Source: Coleofasciculus sp040219735 (GTDB lineage: Bacteria; Cyanobacteriota; Cyanobacteriia; Cyanobacteriales; Coleofasciculaceae). Taken from it: a stretch of DNA of 64,000 nucleotides. Below are positions 1 through 8,777 of this stretch, one piece after another. The stretch's first letter is position 1, and every line of letters begins with the position of its first letter. The position numbers and the translations under genes were made by a program. The notes below the pieces were generated by a model. The model had not been told where the DNA came from. It saw only the letters and a program-made list of their open reading frames with translations, and searched no databases. Location of the stretch: assembly GCA_040219735.1 (NCBI GenBank), contig JAVJRX010000100.1; one strand, written 5' to 3'.

Positions 1-210
1 CCAGAAGCGCCCATCACCCAAAAGCCGTGCATAATTTGCCAGTCCGGAAAACTCTGGCTGCAACTCAGTACCCAAATTTTGAGTGAATAGACTCAACCAA
101 AATGCCCGTCCAATGGGATAGGCAAATACCATTACCAAGATAAGTATGGCGAGTAGGGTTAGTAACCAACCCGTTCGGATCTCTTTTTGCCGAATTGAAC
201 CTTGTTTCAT
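1..210 (-). CDS. Sugar ABC transporter permease, N-terminal part (cut by window edge)
   Basis: This is the N-terminal 70 residues of an inner-membrane permease. The protein starts MKQGSIRQKEIRTGWLL, has one clear transmembrane helix (about residues 16-37), then a YPIGRAFWLSLF segment and a GLANYARLL segment typical of MalF/UgpA-type carbohydrate permeases. It follows the binding-protein gene on the same strand after 47 bases, so the two are probably co-transcribed. The start ATG (208-210) is in the sequence; the rest lies outside the window. The family is fairly sure; the sugar cannot be told. Confidence 0.8.
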   Translation of the reverse strand, partial: MKQGSIRQKEIRTGWLLTLLAILILVMVFAYPIGRAFWLSLFTQNLGTELQPEFSGLANYARLLGDGRFW

Positions 211-257
211 AGTGACTTTATTGACTTACAACTAGCCGTGAAACCTGCTGCTTCACA

Positions 258-1562
258 TTAATCTCCCAAGAGTCTACGAGTCTCCTGGGCTGCCCGATTC
301 ATGGCTTCTTCTGCACTTAGGCTTTGCGTAATCGCTGCACTCAGATAACGCTGTAAAATATCCGAGGTTTGAGCATATTGGGCGATGGGTGGACGCAGAA
401 CCGCTTTTTCCAGAACTTCTAAAAGTTTGGGAAGGTAACTATATTTAGCCACCAGTTCGGGATCGGTATAAAGGGATTTGAGAGCTGGAGCATAGCCTGT
501 TGCCAATATGAATTGTTGTTGTACCTCCGGACGGTTAAAGAATTCAATCACTTTCCAGGCTTCGTCGGCGTGTTTCGTCGATTTAGAAATACCCAGTCCC
601 CATCCACCTTGGCAAGCACCACTGCTATCATTAGGTTGGTGTACCATCGGCTTGATTGCAAATTGACCCGCAATTTCTGAGTCGGCTGCTAATGTGTAAA
701 CGTAGGGCCAATTTCGCAAGAAAATAGCTTCACCGTTTTGGAAGATGCGCCGGGTTTCTTCTTCGGCGTAAGTGGTGACACCAGGGGGAGAAACGCCTTT
801 GTCAATGGTATTGCGTAAAAATTCGACAGCTTGGATAGCTTCGGGTTGATCAAGTCCAACTTCTAATGTGTCTGGATTCACCCAAAAGCCACCAAATCCT
901 TCCAGGATTTCCACAAACATAGCAGACAATCCTTCGTACTGCTTCCCTTGCCATAAATACCCCAAATCAATGTCTGTTTGTTGTTGCAAAGCTTGGGAGA
1001 TTTGCATGAGTTCGTCAAAAGTTTCGGGGGGTTCGTATCCACCTTGCTTTAATAAGTCAGTACGGTAGTAGAGCATACCCCCGTCGGAACGGAAGGGCAT
1101 CCGATAAAGTTCACCGTTGTAGCGTCCCCCCTCTACATCCCCTTGCAAAAACTCTGCTAATTGGTCTTCAGAAACTCGGTCGGACAGAGGCATTAACCAT
1201 CCGGCGGCGGCAAATTTTGGCACCCAAACAATGTCTAGATAAACGAGATCGTAAGGAGATTTTCCTAGTAAGAAAGCCGAGGTATAGAGGTCTTCAACCA
1301 AGTTAGTTTCATTCGGTCCTTCGATGATTTCCAGATTGATGCCTGGATTTTGTTGTTCAAAGTCCTCCACAAAAGGTTGCCACTGGGATGCTTCTAGGGC
1401 GCTCATCAATACTTGGACTGTGACGGGTTGTTGGGTCAATGCTGGGAGAATTAGAAACTGAATTGCGGCAATTGAGGCAATCAGTAAGATTAAAAAACGA
1501 GGGAATCTTTTGATTCTGAAGATGCCTCTTTTGAGTCTGCTTAATTGCTGACTAATGTTCAT
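258..1562 (-). CDS. ABC transporter extracellular solute (sugar)-binding protein, family 1
   Basis: About 434 residues. A basic N-terminus and one hydrophobic segment (about residues 20-42) anchor or export it. The mature part has the family 1 periplasmic sugar-binding layout: VQVLMSALEASQWQPF near the start, SPYDLVYLDIVWVPKFAAAGWL in the first lobe, FRSDGGMLYYRTDLL, and GGWGLGISKSTKHADEAWKVIEFF in the C-terminal half. I chose the ATG at 1562 because the 34 residues an upstream start would add precede the basic and hydrophobic export segment and look non-coding. It should deliver a sugar, possibly a trehalose- or maltose-type disaccharide, to the permease encoded just downstream. Substrate is not deducible from sequence. 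Confidence 0.85.
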   Translation of the reverse strand: MNISQQLSRLKRGIFRIKRFPRFLILLIASIAAIQFLILPALTQQPVTVQVLMSALEASQWQPFVEDFEQQNPGINLEIIEGPNETNLVEDLYTSAFLLGKSPYDLVYLDIVWVPKFAAAGWLMPLSDRVSEDQLAEFLQGDVEGGRYNGELYRMPFRSDGGMLYYRTDLLKQGGYEPPETFDELMQISQALQQQTDIDLGYLWQGKQYEGLSAMFVEILEGFGGFWVNPDTLEVGLDQPEAIQAVEFLRNTIDKGVSPPGVTTYAEEETRRIFQNGEAIFLRNWPYVYTLAADSEIAGQFAIKPMVHQPNDSSGACQGGWGLGISKSTKHADEAWKVIEFFNRPEVQQQFILATGYAPALKSLYTDPELVAKYSYLPKLLEVLEKAVLRPPIAQYAQTSDILQRYLSAAITQSLSAEEAMNRAAQETRRLLGD

Positions 1563-2442
1563 TGGATGCTCTGACAATTCAATAGGGTTCAATTCACCTG
1601 TGTGATGACGATTATGCCCTGTCTCTGACAGGATTGCTCTTGGCGCTGGCATTGGAGTCAACACAACAAGGTGTAGAAGCTTCAGCCTAATTGTAGCTAA
1701 CGCTTATGAAGTACTTTACCTCATCGCTCGATTTGACGAGATGTCAATCTAGGTTAGCGCTAGATGTAAAGAAATGAAACTTAAATTTATTTAAGTTAAC
1801 ATTGAGAGAACAATGAGGCAAGAGCGGCTCGGTCAGTCGATTCGGGTGTGCAAGATACTGGTATCCTGTTTCGCTAACATAATTTATACCTCCATAGTTA
1901 GTTGACAATTTGCACCTGTGGCAATAATTCCAAGTTAACGTGGGATGGGCAAGTTCCAGCAAGTCTCTTGTTCAGCTTTTCAGGCTTTATCCTACTTGCC
2001 TACCCTACATCAAATAGTTTCGTGAAAACGGTGTCAGTTATGTGTCCAGGGTTACGATTAATAGAAATTGGCTATGATATTTTGCCCGAAAAAATGGTTT
2101 TCTGGGGATTGATCATTATGCCCAAGGTTATTCTGTATGGGATTGATGATGAGAAATCTGCATTGAGCCAATGTGCCATTTCTCAAACATAGTAAAATAA
2201 GGGGCTATGCTTATTGAGGATTTTACTAAATACATTAGCTAGATAATACCTTTGATGAAACAACTGATTTTTTCCTATTTTTTACCAAGCTGATTTTAAG
2301 TAATCCGATTTTTCGGATCAACTGTCTTATCTAGCCGCCCTAAAGAATTTGGGCAATCGTCTGTTGCCGTTCCCTGCTCTTTGTTTCCTTTGCTAAAAAT
2401 TGGATAGTCTAAGGAAGGGATAATTTAACTGTTTGTTGCCAA
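1563..2442. other. Long intergenic region without a convincing gene
   Basis: About 880 bases between the divergent binding-protein and acyl-CoA dehydrogenase genes. It contains an inverted repeat GATAC-tg-GTATC near 1856-1867 and a hairpin ATCCGA-tttt-TCGGAT at 2303-2318. Short open frames here have no recognisable composition or start signals. One of them, from 2119, begins MPKVILYGIDDEK, which faintly recalls the N-terminus of tautomerase-like proteins and could be a decayed fragment. Confidence 0.5.
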
Positions 2443-3714
2443 ATGTCACTAACCGCAGCTAACCAGGGTGTTGCTCAAGATATCGCGAATCAGTCCAACC
2501 TTTTAGAGGTGGCGGATGCTTACTTGCGCCAAATCGTTGCCCCTCGCGCATCAGAGATAGATCAGGATACACAGGCGTTGCGAACCGCGCTCCAGGGATT
2601 AGGCTCTCGCAACCTCCTAGCGCTGAAGGTTCCCCAACGTTGGGGAGGTGCAGAGGTTACTCCTGTCACCTTCTTTCACTTCCAGCAACACGTCTGTCGC
2701 TATTCGGGCGCGTTGGCATTTCTGCAAACTCAGCATCAGAGTGCAGGTGGCTTTTTGGCAAAGAGTGACAATGAAGCCTTAAAGCAGCGTTATCTTCCCC
2801 CCATGGGGAGAGGTGAGGCGTTAGTGGGGGTAGGATTCTCCCAACTGCGACGCACTGGGAATCCTCCAGTCAAAGCGACGCCCGTGGATGGGGGCTATCA
2901 GATTACTGGAAATGTCCCTTGGGTTACGGGTTTTGGCTTGTTTGAGGATTTTGTGATTGGGGCGACATTACCCGATGGTCGGGAACTCTATGGTATAGTG
3001 CCGTTTACGTCTACGGAGCAAGCTGTTGGGGGTGCGATCGCGTTTAGTGAACCGATGGTGTTAGCGGCGATGAACTCCACGAATACAGTGTCGGCGAGTC
3101 TGACTGATTGGTTTTTACCCCACGAGTCTGTTTTATTCATCAGAAAAGCCGGGGCGATTCATGAAACGGATCGAAAAAATGTGTTAAATCACGGGTTCTT
3201 TTCCTTAGGCTGTGCTAAAGCAGGATTAGATATTGTGGCCGCCGTTTATCGACGCAAGAAATTAGGGTTTATTCAAGCGGCTTTTGATCATCTCCACGCC
3301 GAAGTCTTGGACTGTGAAGCCGCTATGATTGCCGCATTATCAACAAATTATGCTGACACCGAAGATCAGGAAAATGGAGGAGATAGGGGAGATAGGGGAT
3401 ATAGGGGATATAGGGGAGATAGGGGAGATGAGGGCGGGTTTAGAAACATCCGGGTGACAACAAATGATAATAGTGAAACCCGCCCCTACATGGGGAAAAA
3501 ACGTCCCCAATCCCTACAGCTAAGGGCGTGGGCAATTAATTTAGCGGGGCGCTGTACCAATGCAGCGGTAACAGTTTCTAGTGGGGCGGCAAATATCCAA
3601 TCCCACGCCGCCCAAAGAGTCTATCGTGAAGCTGTAGTATTTACGGTGTCTGGGCAAACCACGGCGGTAATGGAAGCAACCTTGGCGCAGTTAGTCTACT
3701 CGCCTCTAAATTAG
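2443..3714 (+). CDS. Acyl-CoA dehydrogenase family flavoprotein with a repeat-derived insertion
   Basis: 423 residues. The N-terminal helical part, the central beta domain (VGVGFSQLRRTGNPP, GYQITGNVPWVTGFGLFEDFVIGA) and the C-terminal helices (FSLGCAKAGLDIVAAVYR; GAANIQSHAAQRVYREAVVF) match the acyl-CoA dehydrogenase fold, so an FAD-dependent oxidation of an acyl thioester or related substrate is likely. Between residues about 313 and 355 the protein is interrupted by low-complexity RGDRGYRGYRGD followed by a peptide from a palindromic DNA element (3431-3490); both keep frame and fall in what should be a loop between helices. It lies 130 bases ahead of the molybdenum hydroxylase operon, with repeats between, so a functional link is possible but unproven. 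Confidence 0.8.
   Translation: MSLTAANQGVAQDIANQSNLLEVADAYLRQIVAPRASEIDQDTQALRTALQGLGSRNLLALKVPQRWGGAEVTPVTFFHFQQHVCRYSGALAFLQTQHQSAGGFLAKSDNEALKQRYLPPMGRGEALVGVGFSQLRRTGNPPVKATPVDGGYQITGNVPWVTGFGLFEDFVIGATLPDGRELYGIVPFTSTEQAVGGAIAFSEPMVLAAMNSTNTVSASLTDWFLPHESVLFIRKAGAIHETDRKNVLNHGFFSLGCAKAGLDIVAAVYRRKKLGFIQAAFDHLHAEVLDCEAAMIAALSTNYADTEDQENGGDRGDRGYRGYRGDRGDEGGFRNIRVTTNDNSETRPYMGKKRPQSLQLRAWAINLAGRCTNAAVTVSSGAANIQSHAAQRVYREAVVFTVSGQTTAVMEATLAQLVYSPLN
3381..3434 (+). repeat. Six in-frame 9-bp tandem repeats inside the acyl-CoA dehydrogenase gene
   Basis: Six nonamers, variants of agatagggg / atatagggg, run from 3381 to 3434 and encode alternating RGD/RGY triplets. They abut a palindromic element at 3431. 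Because the unit is nine bases, copy-number changes keep the frame. Confidence 0.9.
3431..3490 (+). repeat. Palindromic element copy 1 (in CDS)
   Basis: Sixty bases with left arm gggcgggttt (3432-3441) and right arm aaacccgccc (3476-3485) followed by ctaca. It is read in frame in the acyl-CoA dehydrogenase as GGFRNIRVTTNDNSETRP. Related copies lie at 3756, 11148, 18309, 25833, 28299 and 61555. Confidence 0.9.
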
Positions 3715-3734
3715 GGGTGATGGGGAGCATGTGG

Positions 3735-3820
3735 AGACGCGCCATGGCGTCTGTGTGTAGGGGCGGGTTTAGGGACTAATATTGATTGTTATCCCTAGCT
3801 TGGCGGCAAAACCCGCCCCG
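3735..3820. repeat. Two adjacent palindromic repeats, including element copy 2
   Basis: 3735-3752 is a near-perfect palindrome centred on ccatgg (AGACGC...GGCGTCT). 3756-3820 is a second copy of the gggcgggttt / aaacccgccc element, here between genes. Together they fill most of the space between the acyl-CoA dehydrogenase and the molybdenum hydroxylase operon. Confidence 0.85.
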
Positions 3821-3845
3821 ACCATAAGACATAAGACATAAACAA

Positions 3846-4415
3846 ATGACAATGACAAATGACGAAATAACAGTTAACCTGACGATTAACGGACAGACGC
3901 GATCGCTGACCATTGAACCACGAGTTACATTACTAGATACACTGCGCGATCGCCTTAACCTTACAGGCAGTAAAAAAGGCTGTGATCATGGTCAATGTGG
4001 CGCTTGTACAGCCCTCATTGACGGACAGCGGGTTTACTCCTGTCTCTCCTTAGCTGTCATGCAGGAAGGCAAGGAGATTGTTACCATTGAGGGACTCAGC
4101 GTCGGCGATACTCTCCATCCCGTACAAGCCGCATTTATCGAACAGGATGGTTTCCAGTGCGGCTACTGTACACCCGGACAGATTTGCGCTGCTGTCGCCC
4201 TCCTTGACGAAGTAAAACAAGGCTGTGCGAGCGCTGTCACAGAGGATCTCTCCCATCCACCTCAACTAGCAGAACTCTCTGAGGCGGAAATTAAAGAACG
4301 ACTGAGTGGGAATCTCTGTCGCTGTGGCGCTTATAATGGCATAGTCGCCGCCGTGCAGCAAGCCGCCGGACAGACGCCACCCTCTCCTAGCGCCACCGTC
4401 TTGGTCAATGAATAA
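3846..4415 (+). CDS. Molybdenum hydroxylase [2Fe-2S] subunit (PaoA/YagT-like)
   Basis: 189 residues. The N-terminal plant-ferredoxin-type cluster site is formed by Cys46, Cys51, Cys54 and Cys66; the second cluster by Cys105, Cys108, Cys158 and Cys160 (GFQCGYCTPGQ and NLCRCGAYNG). This subunit passes electrons between the molybdenum centre and FAD. No Tat signal is present, unlike periplasmic PaoA, so a cytoplasmic enzyme is likely. Its stop overlaps the start of the FAD subunit by 8 bases, implying translational coupling in an operon of three subunits. Annotators may call it a xanthine dehydrogenase small subunit; the FAD subunit's extra cysteines argue for the aldehyde oxidoreductase type. 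Confidence 0.92.
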   Translation: MTMTNDEITVNLTINGQTRSLTIEPRVTLLDTLRDRLNLTGSKKGCDHGQCGACTALIDGQRVYSCLSLAVMQEGKEIVTIEGLSVGDTLHPVQAAFIEQDGFQCGYCTPGQICAAVALLDEVKQGCASAVTEDLSHPPQLAELSEAEIKERLSGNLCRCGAYNGIVAAVQQAAGQTPPSPSATVLVNE

Positions 4416-5403
4416 ATTCTCTTATATCCGCGCCACTTCGGTAAACGATGCCGTGCAACGAGCAATGACGGATCAACAAGCCCTGTTTATTGCTGGGGGG
4501 ACTAACTTAGTTGACCGAATGAAAGTCTTTCTGGATCAACCCTCCCAGCTTATCGATATCTCCCGCTTGCAGATGCGGCGGATTCAAGATACGACAGCAG
4601 GCGGTTTGCGGATTGGCGCACTGGTGAGTAATACCGCCGTTGCGGATCATCCGACTGTCCGCCAGAACTATCCTGTACTCTCGCGGGCGATTTTGTCGGG
4701 TGCCTCTCAGCAAATTCGCAATGTGGCAAGTGTGGGTGGTAATCTTCTACAACGCACGCGCTGTCCCTACTACTACGACACTGCCTTCCCCTGCAATAAA
4801 CGGCAGCCAGGGAGTGGTTGTCCGGCGGTAATGGGGATGAATCGGATGCACGCCATTTTTGGCGCGAGTGACCAATGTGTGGCGGTTCATCCCTCCGATA
4901 TGTGTGTAGCGTTGGCGGCGTTGGATGCGGTGGTTGAGGTGGAAGGAACCAACGGGAGGCGGCAAATCCCATTCACCGAGTTTCACCGTCTCCCTGGTGA
5001 CACCCCCCAACGGGACACAACGTTAGAACCCGGAGAACTGATTACGGCTGTGGTGTTACCCCCTGTACCCTTTGCTCAATCGGGTGTTTATCTTAAACTA
5101 CGGGACAGGGCGTCCTATTCCTTTGCCCTGGTTTCAGTGGCGGCTATGGTGAATATTGCCGCAGATTCTATTATTGAGGCGCGTTTAGCCCTAGGTGGCG
5201 TTGCTCACAAACCCTGGCGTCCCCAGGAAGCCGAGACATTTTTACGGGGAAAACCTGCCAACGCCGAAACATTCCAGGAAGCAGCAGACATGGCGCTACA
5301 GGCAGCGCAACCCTTAGTTGACAATGGTTTTAAAGTGGAATTAGCCAAACGCGCGATCAGGCGATCGCTCATACTATCAGCCAAGGGGGAAAGTCTCGCA
5401 TGA
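4408..5403 (+). CDS. Molybdenum hydroxylase FAD-binding subunit with extra Fe-S insert (PaoB/YagS-like)
   Basis: 331 residues, the CoxM/YagS-type FAD subunit. The FAD-binding signature LFIAGGTNLVDRM lies near residues 26-39 and VASVGGNLLQRTRCP near 106-120. A cysteine-rich insert follows (Cys119, Cys129, Cys138, Cys157), which in E. coli PaoB binds a [4Fe-4S] cluster; this distinguishes the PaoABC group from ordinary xanthine dehydrogenases. The C-terminal CO dehydrogenase flavoprotein domain (LALGGVAHKPWRP...AETFLRGK) is present. The stop overlaps the next start by 4 bases (ATGA). The cluster ligands are visible; that they bind 4Fe-4S here is inferred from the family. Confidence 0.92.
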   Translation: MNKFSYIRATSVNDAVQRAMTDQQALFIAGGTNLVDRMKVFLDQPSQLIDISRLQMRRIQDTTAGGLRIGALVSNTAVADHPTVRQNYPVLSRAILSGASQQIRNVASVGGNLLQRTRCPYYYDTAFPCNKRQPGSGCPAVMGMNRMHAIFGASDQCVAVHPSDMCVALAALDAVVEVEGTNGRRQIPFTEFHRLPGDTPQRDTTLEPGELITAVVLPPVPFAQSGVYLKLRDRASYSFALVSVAAMVNIAADSIIEARLALGGVAHKPWRPQEAETFLRGKPANAETFQEAADMALQAAQPLVDNGFKVELAKRAIRRSLILSAKGESLA

Positions 5404-7532
5404 GTCAGGTGATAGGGAAAAATGTTAGCCGCAAAGATGGACGTGCCAAAGTCACAGGAACGGCAACCTATGCCGCAGAACACCCGATTCCGGGACTGGT
5501 TCACGGGTATCTGGTAACTGCCAGTATTGCCAAGGGGCGGATTAAATCCATTGATACTCGTGCAGCAGAAGAAATACCGGGGGTGATTGCCGTTTTCACT
5601 CATAAAAACGCCCCGCCAATATGCCCACCCACCAATAATTTCATCACCTCGAAAATCTACGAGGCACGTTTACCCCTATCCGATGATACCGTTCACTATG
5701 GGGGACAAATTATCGGCTTAGTGGTAGCAGATACCTTTGAACGGGCAAGACATGGGGCGCATCAGGTGAAGGTTGAGTACGATATCCAACCGCCAGTGGT
5801 TGAGGCGAAAAACGCCACATTCCAGGAAGCTCCGTCCATGTTTGGTGAGTCGTTTACCTTTGAAAAAGGGCAGTTTGCCACAGGAGATTTTACGGCTGGG
5901 ATGGCAGACGCAGCCGCGACGGTTGAGGCGACATACACCACCCCCACAGAACTCCATGCCCCCATGGAACCCCATGCCATTATTGCCCAGTGGCAAGGCG
6001 ATTCCCTCAGCGTCTACGAACCGTCACAGTGGGTAATGGGTTCCCAACGCACTTATGCTGAACTGTGTGATATCCCTGTAAAAAAGGTACGGATAATAAC
6101 GCCGTATATTGGTGGGGCATTTGGTTGTAAAGGCTTCCCTTGGTCTCACGCGATTCTCTGTGTCGCCGCCGCCCGTCAGCTACAACGTCCCCTGAAACTG
6201 GTTCTCAGCCGCCGACAGATGACCGCGAATACGGGACATCGTTCCCAAACTGAACAAAGGATTCGTCTGGCGGCAAATGCAGAGGGTATACTGAGTGCGA
6301 TCGCGCATGAGGTTAAGTCCTGTACCTCTCCCGTCGAGGTTTTCACTGAACCTTGTACAAATATTACACCGGTCATGTATGCTGCCCCCACGATGCAGTT
6401 AAATCAGGAACTCGCTGTCCTGAACGTGGGTACACCGACATTTATGCGTGCACCAGGGGAAAATCCGGGGATGTGGGCGCTGGAATCCGCCATGGATGAA
6501 CTGGCTTGGGCGCTGAATTTAGATCCGGTGGAACTGCGGCTGAAAAACGAAACGAAGGAACATCAGCGCAAAGGATTGCCTTTTTCTGCCAAGCACTTTG
6601 CTGATTGTTTGCAAATGGGCGCACAACAATTTGGCTGGAAAGATAGACCGATGCAAACCCGCGCCCTCACCCGTGAGGGTCAGCTAATCGGCTGGGGTAT
6701 GGCGGCAGCAACGTTTCCGGCACTTCGCGGTCAAGCATCGGTTAAAGTGCGCCTATTACCCGATGGCACTGTGCATATCCTAACCGCCGCTAATGACATG
6801 GGTACAGGTGCTTATACCATGATTGCGGTGACAGCAGCCGAGGCGCTGGGTGTACCCGTGGACAATGTGCGCGTGGAATTGGGCGATTCCCAATTACCCG
6901 ATGGTGGGATGGCTGGGGGTTCGATGATGACAGCCTCGATTGCCCCCGCCGTCATGGAAGCGTGTCAGGAAGTACTGAAAACGGCGAATTGTACAACAGC
7001 ATCGGCTGCCTTTGATGCCCTGCGTCAATCTGGGCGGGAAGCATTTGAGGCAACGGCTTCGACAGCACCGGGAGATGAGGGCAAAAAATGGGCATTTCAG
7101 TCTTGGGGTGCACATTTCTGCGAGGTGGCTGTGGATGAAGAAATCGGGCGTTTGCGGGTGACGCGCTGGGTGTCAGTGATGGATATTGGGCGGGTGATGA
7201 ATGGGAAAACGGCGGCGAGTCAGGTGCGCGGTGCTGTGATTATGGGGATTGGGCAAGCGTTGATGGAGGCGTGCCACTTTGACCCAGATATTGGCTATCC
7301 TGTGGTGTATGACTTGGCGACCTACCACTTTCCGGCACACGCAGACATTCCTCGGATTGAGGTGACATTTGTTGGTAAACCGGATTTAAACTTTAACCCA
7401 GCCGGGGCAAGGGGTGTGGGTGAAATTGGCATTACCGGGGTGGCGGCGGCGGTGGCGAATGCCGTTTATCACGCGACGGGTAAGCGATTGCGGAATCTGC
7501 CCCTGACACCGGAGAAGTTAACAAATCAGTAG
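5400..7532 (+). CDS. Molybdenum hydroxylase molybdopterin-binding catalytic subunit (PaoC/YagR-like)
   Basis: 710 residues. It opens with IGKNVSRKDGRAKVTGTATY, the usual start of the aldehyde oxidase/xanthine dehydrogenase a/b hammerhead domain, then the molybdopterin-binding domain with PYIGGAFGCKGFPWSH, FMRAPGENPGMWALESAMDELAWAL and a C-terminal GARGVGEIGITG in which Glu675 is the expected catalytic base. It should hydroxylate aldehydes or aromatic heterocycles using a molybdopterin cytosine dinucleotide cofactor. Gene order 2Fe-2S, FAD, Mo subunit, XdhC, MocA matches a PaoABCD-type operon plus a cytidylyltransferase. Substrate is unknown. Confidence 0.92.
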   Translation: MSQVIGKNVSRKDGRAKVTGTATYAAEHPIPGLVHGYLVTASIAKGRIKSIDTRAAEEIPGVIAVFTHKNAPPICPPTNNFITSKIYEARLPLSDDTVHYGGQIIGLVVADTFERARHGAHQVKVEYDIQPPVVEAKNATFQEAPSMFGESFTFEKGQFATGDFTAGMADAAATVEATYTTPTELHAPMEPHAIIAQWQGDSLSVYEPSQWVMGSQRTYAELCDIPVKKVRIITPYIGGAFGCKGFPWSHAILCVAAARQLQRPLKLVLSRRQMTANTGHRSQTEQRIRLAANAEGILSAIAHEVKSCTSPVEVFTEPCTNITPVMYAAPTMQLNQELAVLNVGTPTFMRAPGENPGMWALESAMDELAWALNLDPVELRLKNETKEHQRKGLPFSAKHFADCLQMGAQQFGWKDRPMQTRALTREGQLIGWGMAAATFPALRGQASVKVRLLPDGTVHILTAANDMGTGAYTMIAVTAAEALGVPVDNVRVELGDSQLPDGGMAGGSMMTASIAPAVMEACQEVLKTANCTTASAAFDALRQSGREAFEATASTAPGDEGKKWAFQSWGAHFCEVAVDEEIGRLRVTRWVSVMDIGRVMNGKTAASQVRGAVIMGIGQALMEACHFDPDIGYPVVYDLATYHFPAHADIPRIEVTFVGKPDLNFNPAGARGVGEIGITGVAAAVANAVYHATGKRLRNLPLTPEKLTNQ

Positions 7533-7548
7533 TCAGAGTGGCTCACTT

Positions 7549-8679
7549 ATGAAAGAATTACAGAACATTCTGCAAACATTTGAGCAAACGAAGAACTCTG
7601 ATCAAAGCATCGCCCTCGCCACCCTCGTCAAAGCCTCGGGTTCGACGTACCGACGCCCTGGTGCGCGAATGCTGATGACTTCAGGGGGAAAGATGGTTGG
7701 TTCCCTGAGTGGTGGTTGTTTAGAAGGTGATGTTTTTGAACAGGCGCAAGGGGTGATGACTTCTGGCAAACCCATTGTTGTAGAGTACGATACGATGTCC
7801 GATGAGGATATTATCTGGGGATTGGGACTCGGTTGTAATGGAATTGTTCAGATTCTGATTGAACGAATTAAACCAGAGAATTCATTCAACCCGCTAACAT
7901 TTTTAAGCGACTGTATCCGCCATCGACGAGTGGGATTTCTAGCAACGGTGTTTCAGGTTGAGGGTGAGATCAAAACCAAAATTGGAACTCGCTTAATCCT
8001 GTATCCAGATGGTAGAGTCGAAAGCAATATCCCAGATACTGATTTAGTTACCCAGATACGCGATGATGCCCAGAACGCGCTTAAAAACAGTCGCTCATTG
8101 ATAAACACTTATCCCTTACTCATCGGTAAAGCTGAGGTGTTTATTGAGTTTATCCAGCCGCCCATACCCCTGATCATTTTTGGTGCAGGTCATGATGTTT
8201 TACCATTAGTACGCTTGGCGCAAGAATTGGGATGGTATGTGACAGTCGTGGATAACCGACAAGCGGAAGTGACAGGAGAACGGTTCCAATGTGCTGATCA
8301 CGTCATTCTTTCGTCTCCAGAAGAAGTCTGCGATCGCGTTCACCTCAATCATCGTACAATAGCTGTAGTTATGACCCATAACTATCTGCATGACCTGGAA
8401 CTTCTGAAAACCCTCTTACCCTCTCCGGTACAATATTTAGGTATCCTTGGTCCCAAAAGCCGAACCGAAACCTTACTGCAAGATTTGCCAGAAGAAATTA
8501 CCCCAACCGAACAACAACGTCAACGTTTATATAGTCCTATTGGTCTTGACATTGGTGGGGATACACCAGAAGAAATTGCCCTATCCATTGTGGCGGAAAT
8601 TCAAGCCGTTATCAGGAATCGCACGGGCGAGTCGCTGAGAAACCGACTAGGACCCATTCATGACCGCAGCATCAAATAA
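7549..8679 (+). CDS. XdhC/CoxI (PaoD-like) molybdenum cofactor maturation protein
   Basis: 376 residues, 16 bases after the catalytic subunit. The N-terminal XdhC/CoxI domain contains ALATLVKASGSTYRRPGARML and GSLSGGCLEGDVFEQA; the C-terminal half is a Rossmann domain with PLIIFGAGHDVLPLVRLA, followed by VVMTHNYLHDLELL and YLGILGPKSR. Proteins of this family bind the molybdenum cofactor, help add the terminal sulfido ligand and insert it into the partner hydroxylase. Position in the operon strongly supports that job for the three preceding subunits. Confidence 0.92.
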   Translation: MKELQNILQTFEQTKNSDQSIALATLVKASGSTYRRPGARMLMTSGGKMVGSLSGGCLEGDVFEQAQGVMTSGKPIVVEYDTMSDEDIIWGLGLGCNGIVQILIERIKPENSFNPLTFLSDCIRHRRVGFLATVFQVEGEIKTKIGTRLILYPDGRVESNIPDTDLVTQIRDDAQNALKNSRSLINTYPLLIGKAEVFIEFIQPPIPLIIFGAGHDVLPLVRLAQELGWYVTVVDNRQAEVTGERFQCADHVILSSPEEVCDRVHLNHRTIAVVMTHNYLHDLELLKTLLPSPVQYLGILGPKSRTETLLQDLPEEITPTEQQRQRLYSPIGLDIGGDTPEEIALSIVAEIQAVIRNRTGESLRNRLGPIHDRSIK

Positions 8680-8711
8680 TTCAACATTTATCGGACAGTT
8701 TATCTTAGTTC

Positions 8712-8756
8712 GTAGTAGGCACCAAGCGTGCCAGAAGCGAAGACAGCACTTACTAC
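8712..8756. repeat. REP/BIME-like palindromic element, matching those beside the RAYT gene
   Basis: It begins GTAGTA (8712-8717), has hairpin GGCAC-caagc-GTGCC (8718-8732), then agaagcg, a second weaker arm ending agcact, and closes TACTAC (8751-8756). The element at 53930-53973 next to the REP-associated transposase has the same order and the shared core GTGCC..AGAAGCG. It sits between the XdhC and MocA genes and may affect transcript stability there. Confidence 0.75.
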
Positions 8757-8777
8757 AAACATATAGAGCAGTTTAGC

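Noticed and set aside
1744..2192. Two short open frames on opposite strands upstream of the acyl-CoA dehydrogenase
   Set aside because: No ribosome site, no domain and no coding bias. A faint tautomerase-like start at 2119 is noted only as a possible fragment.
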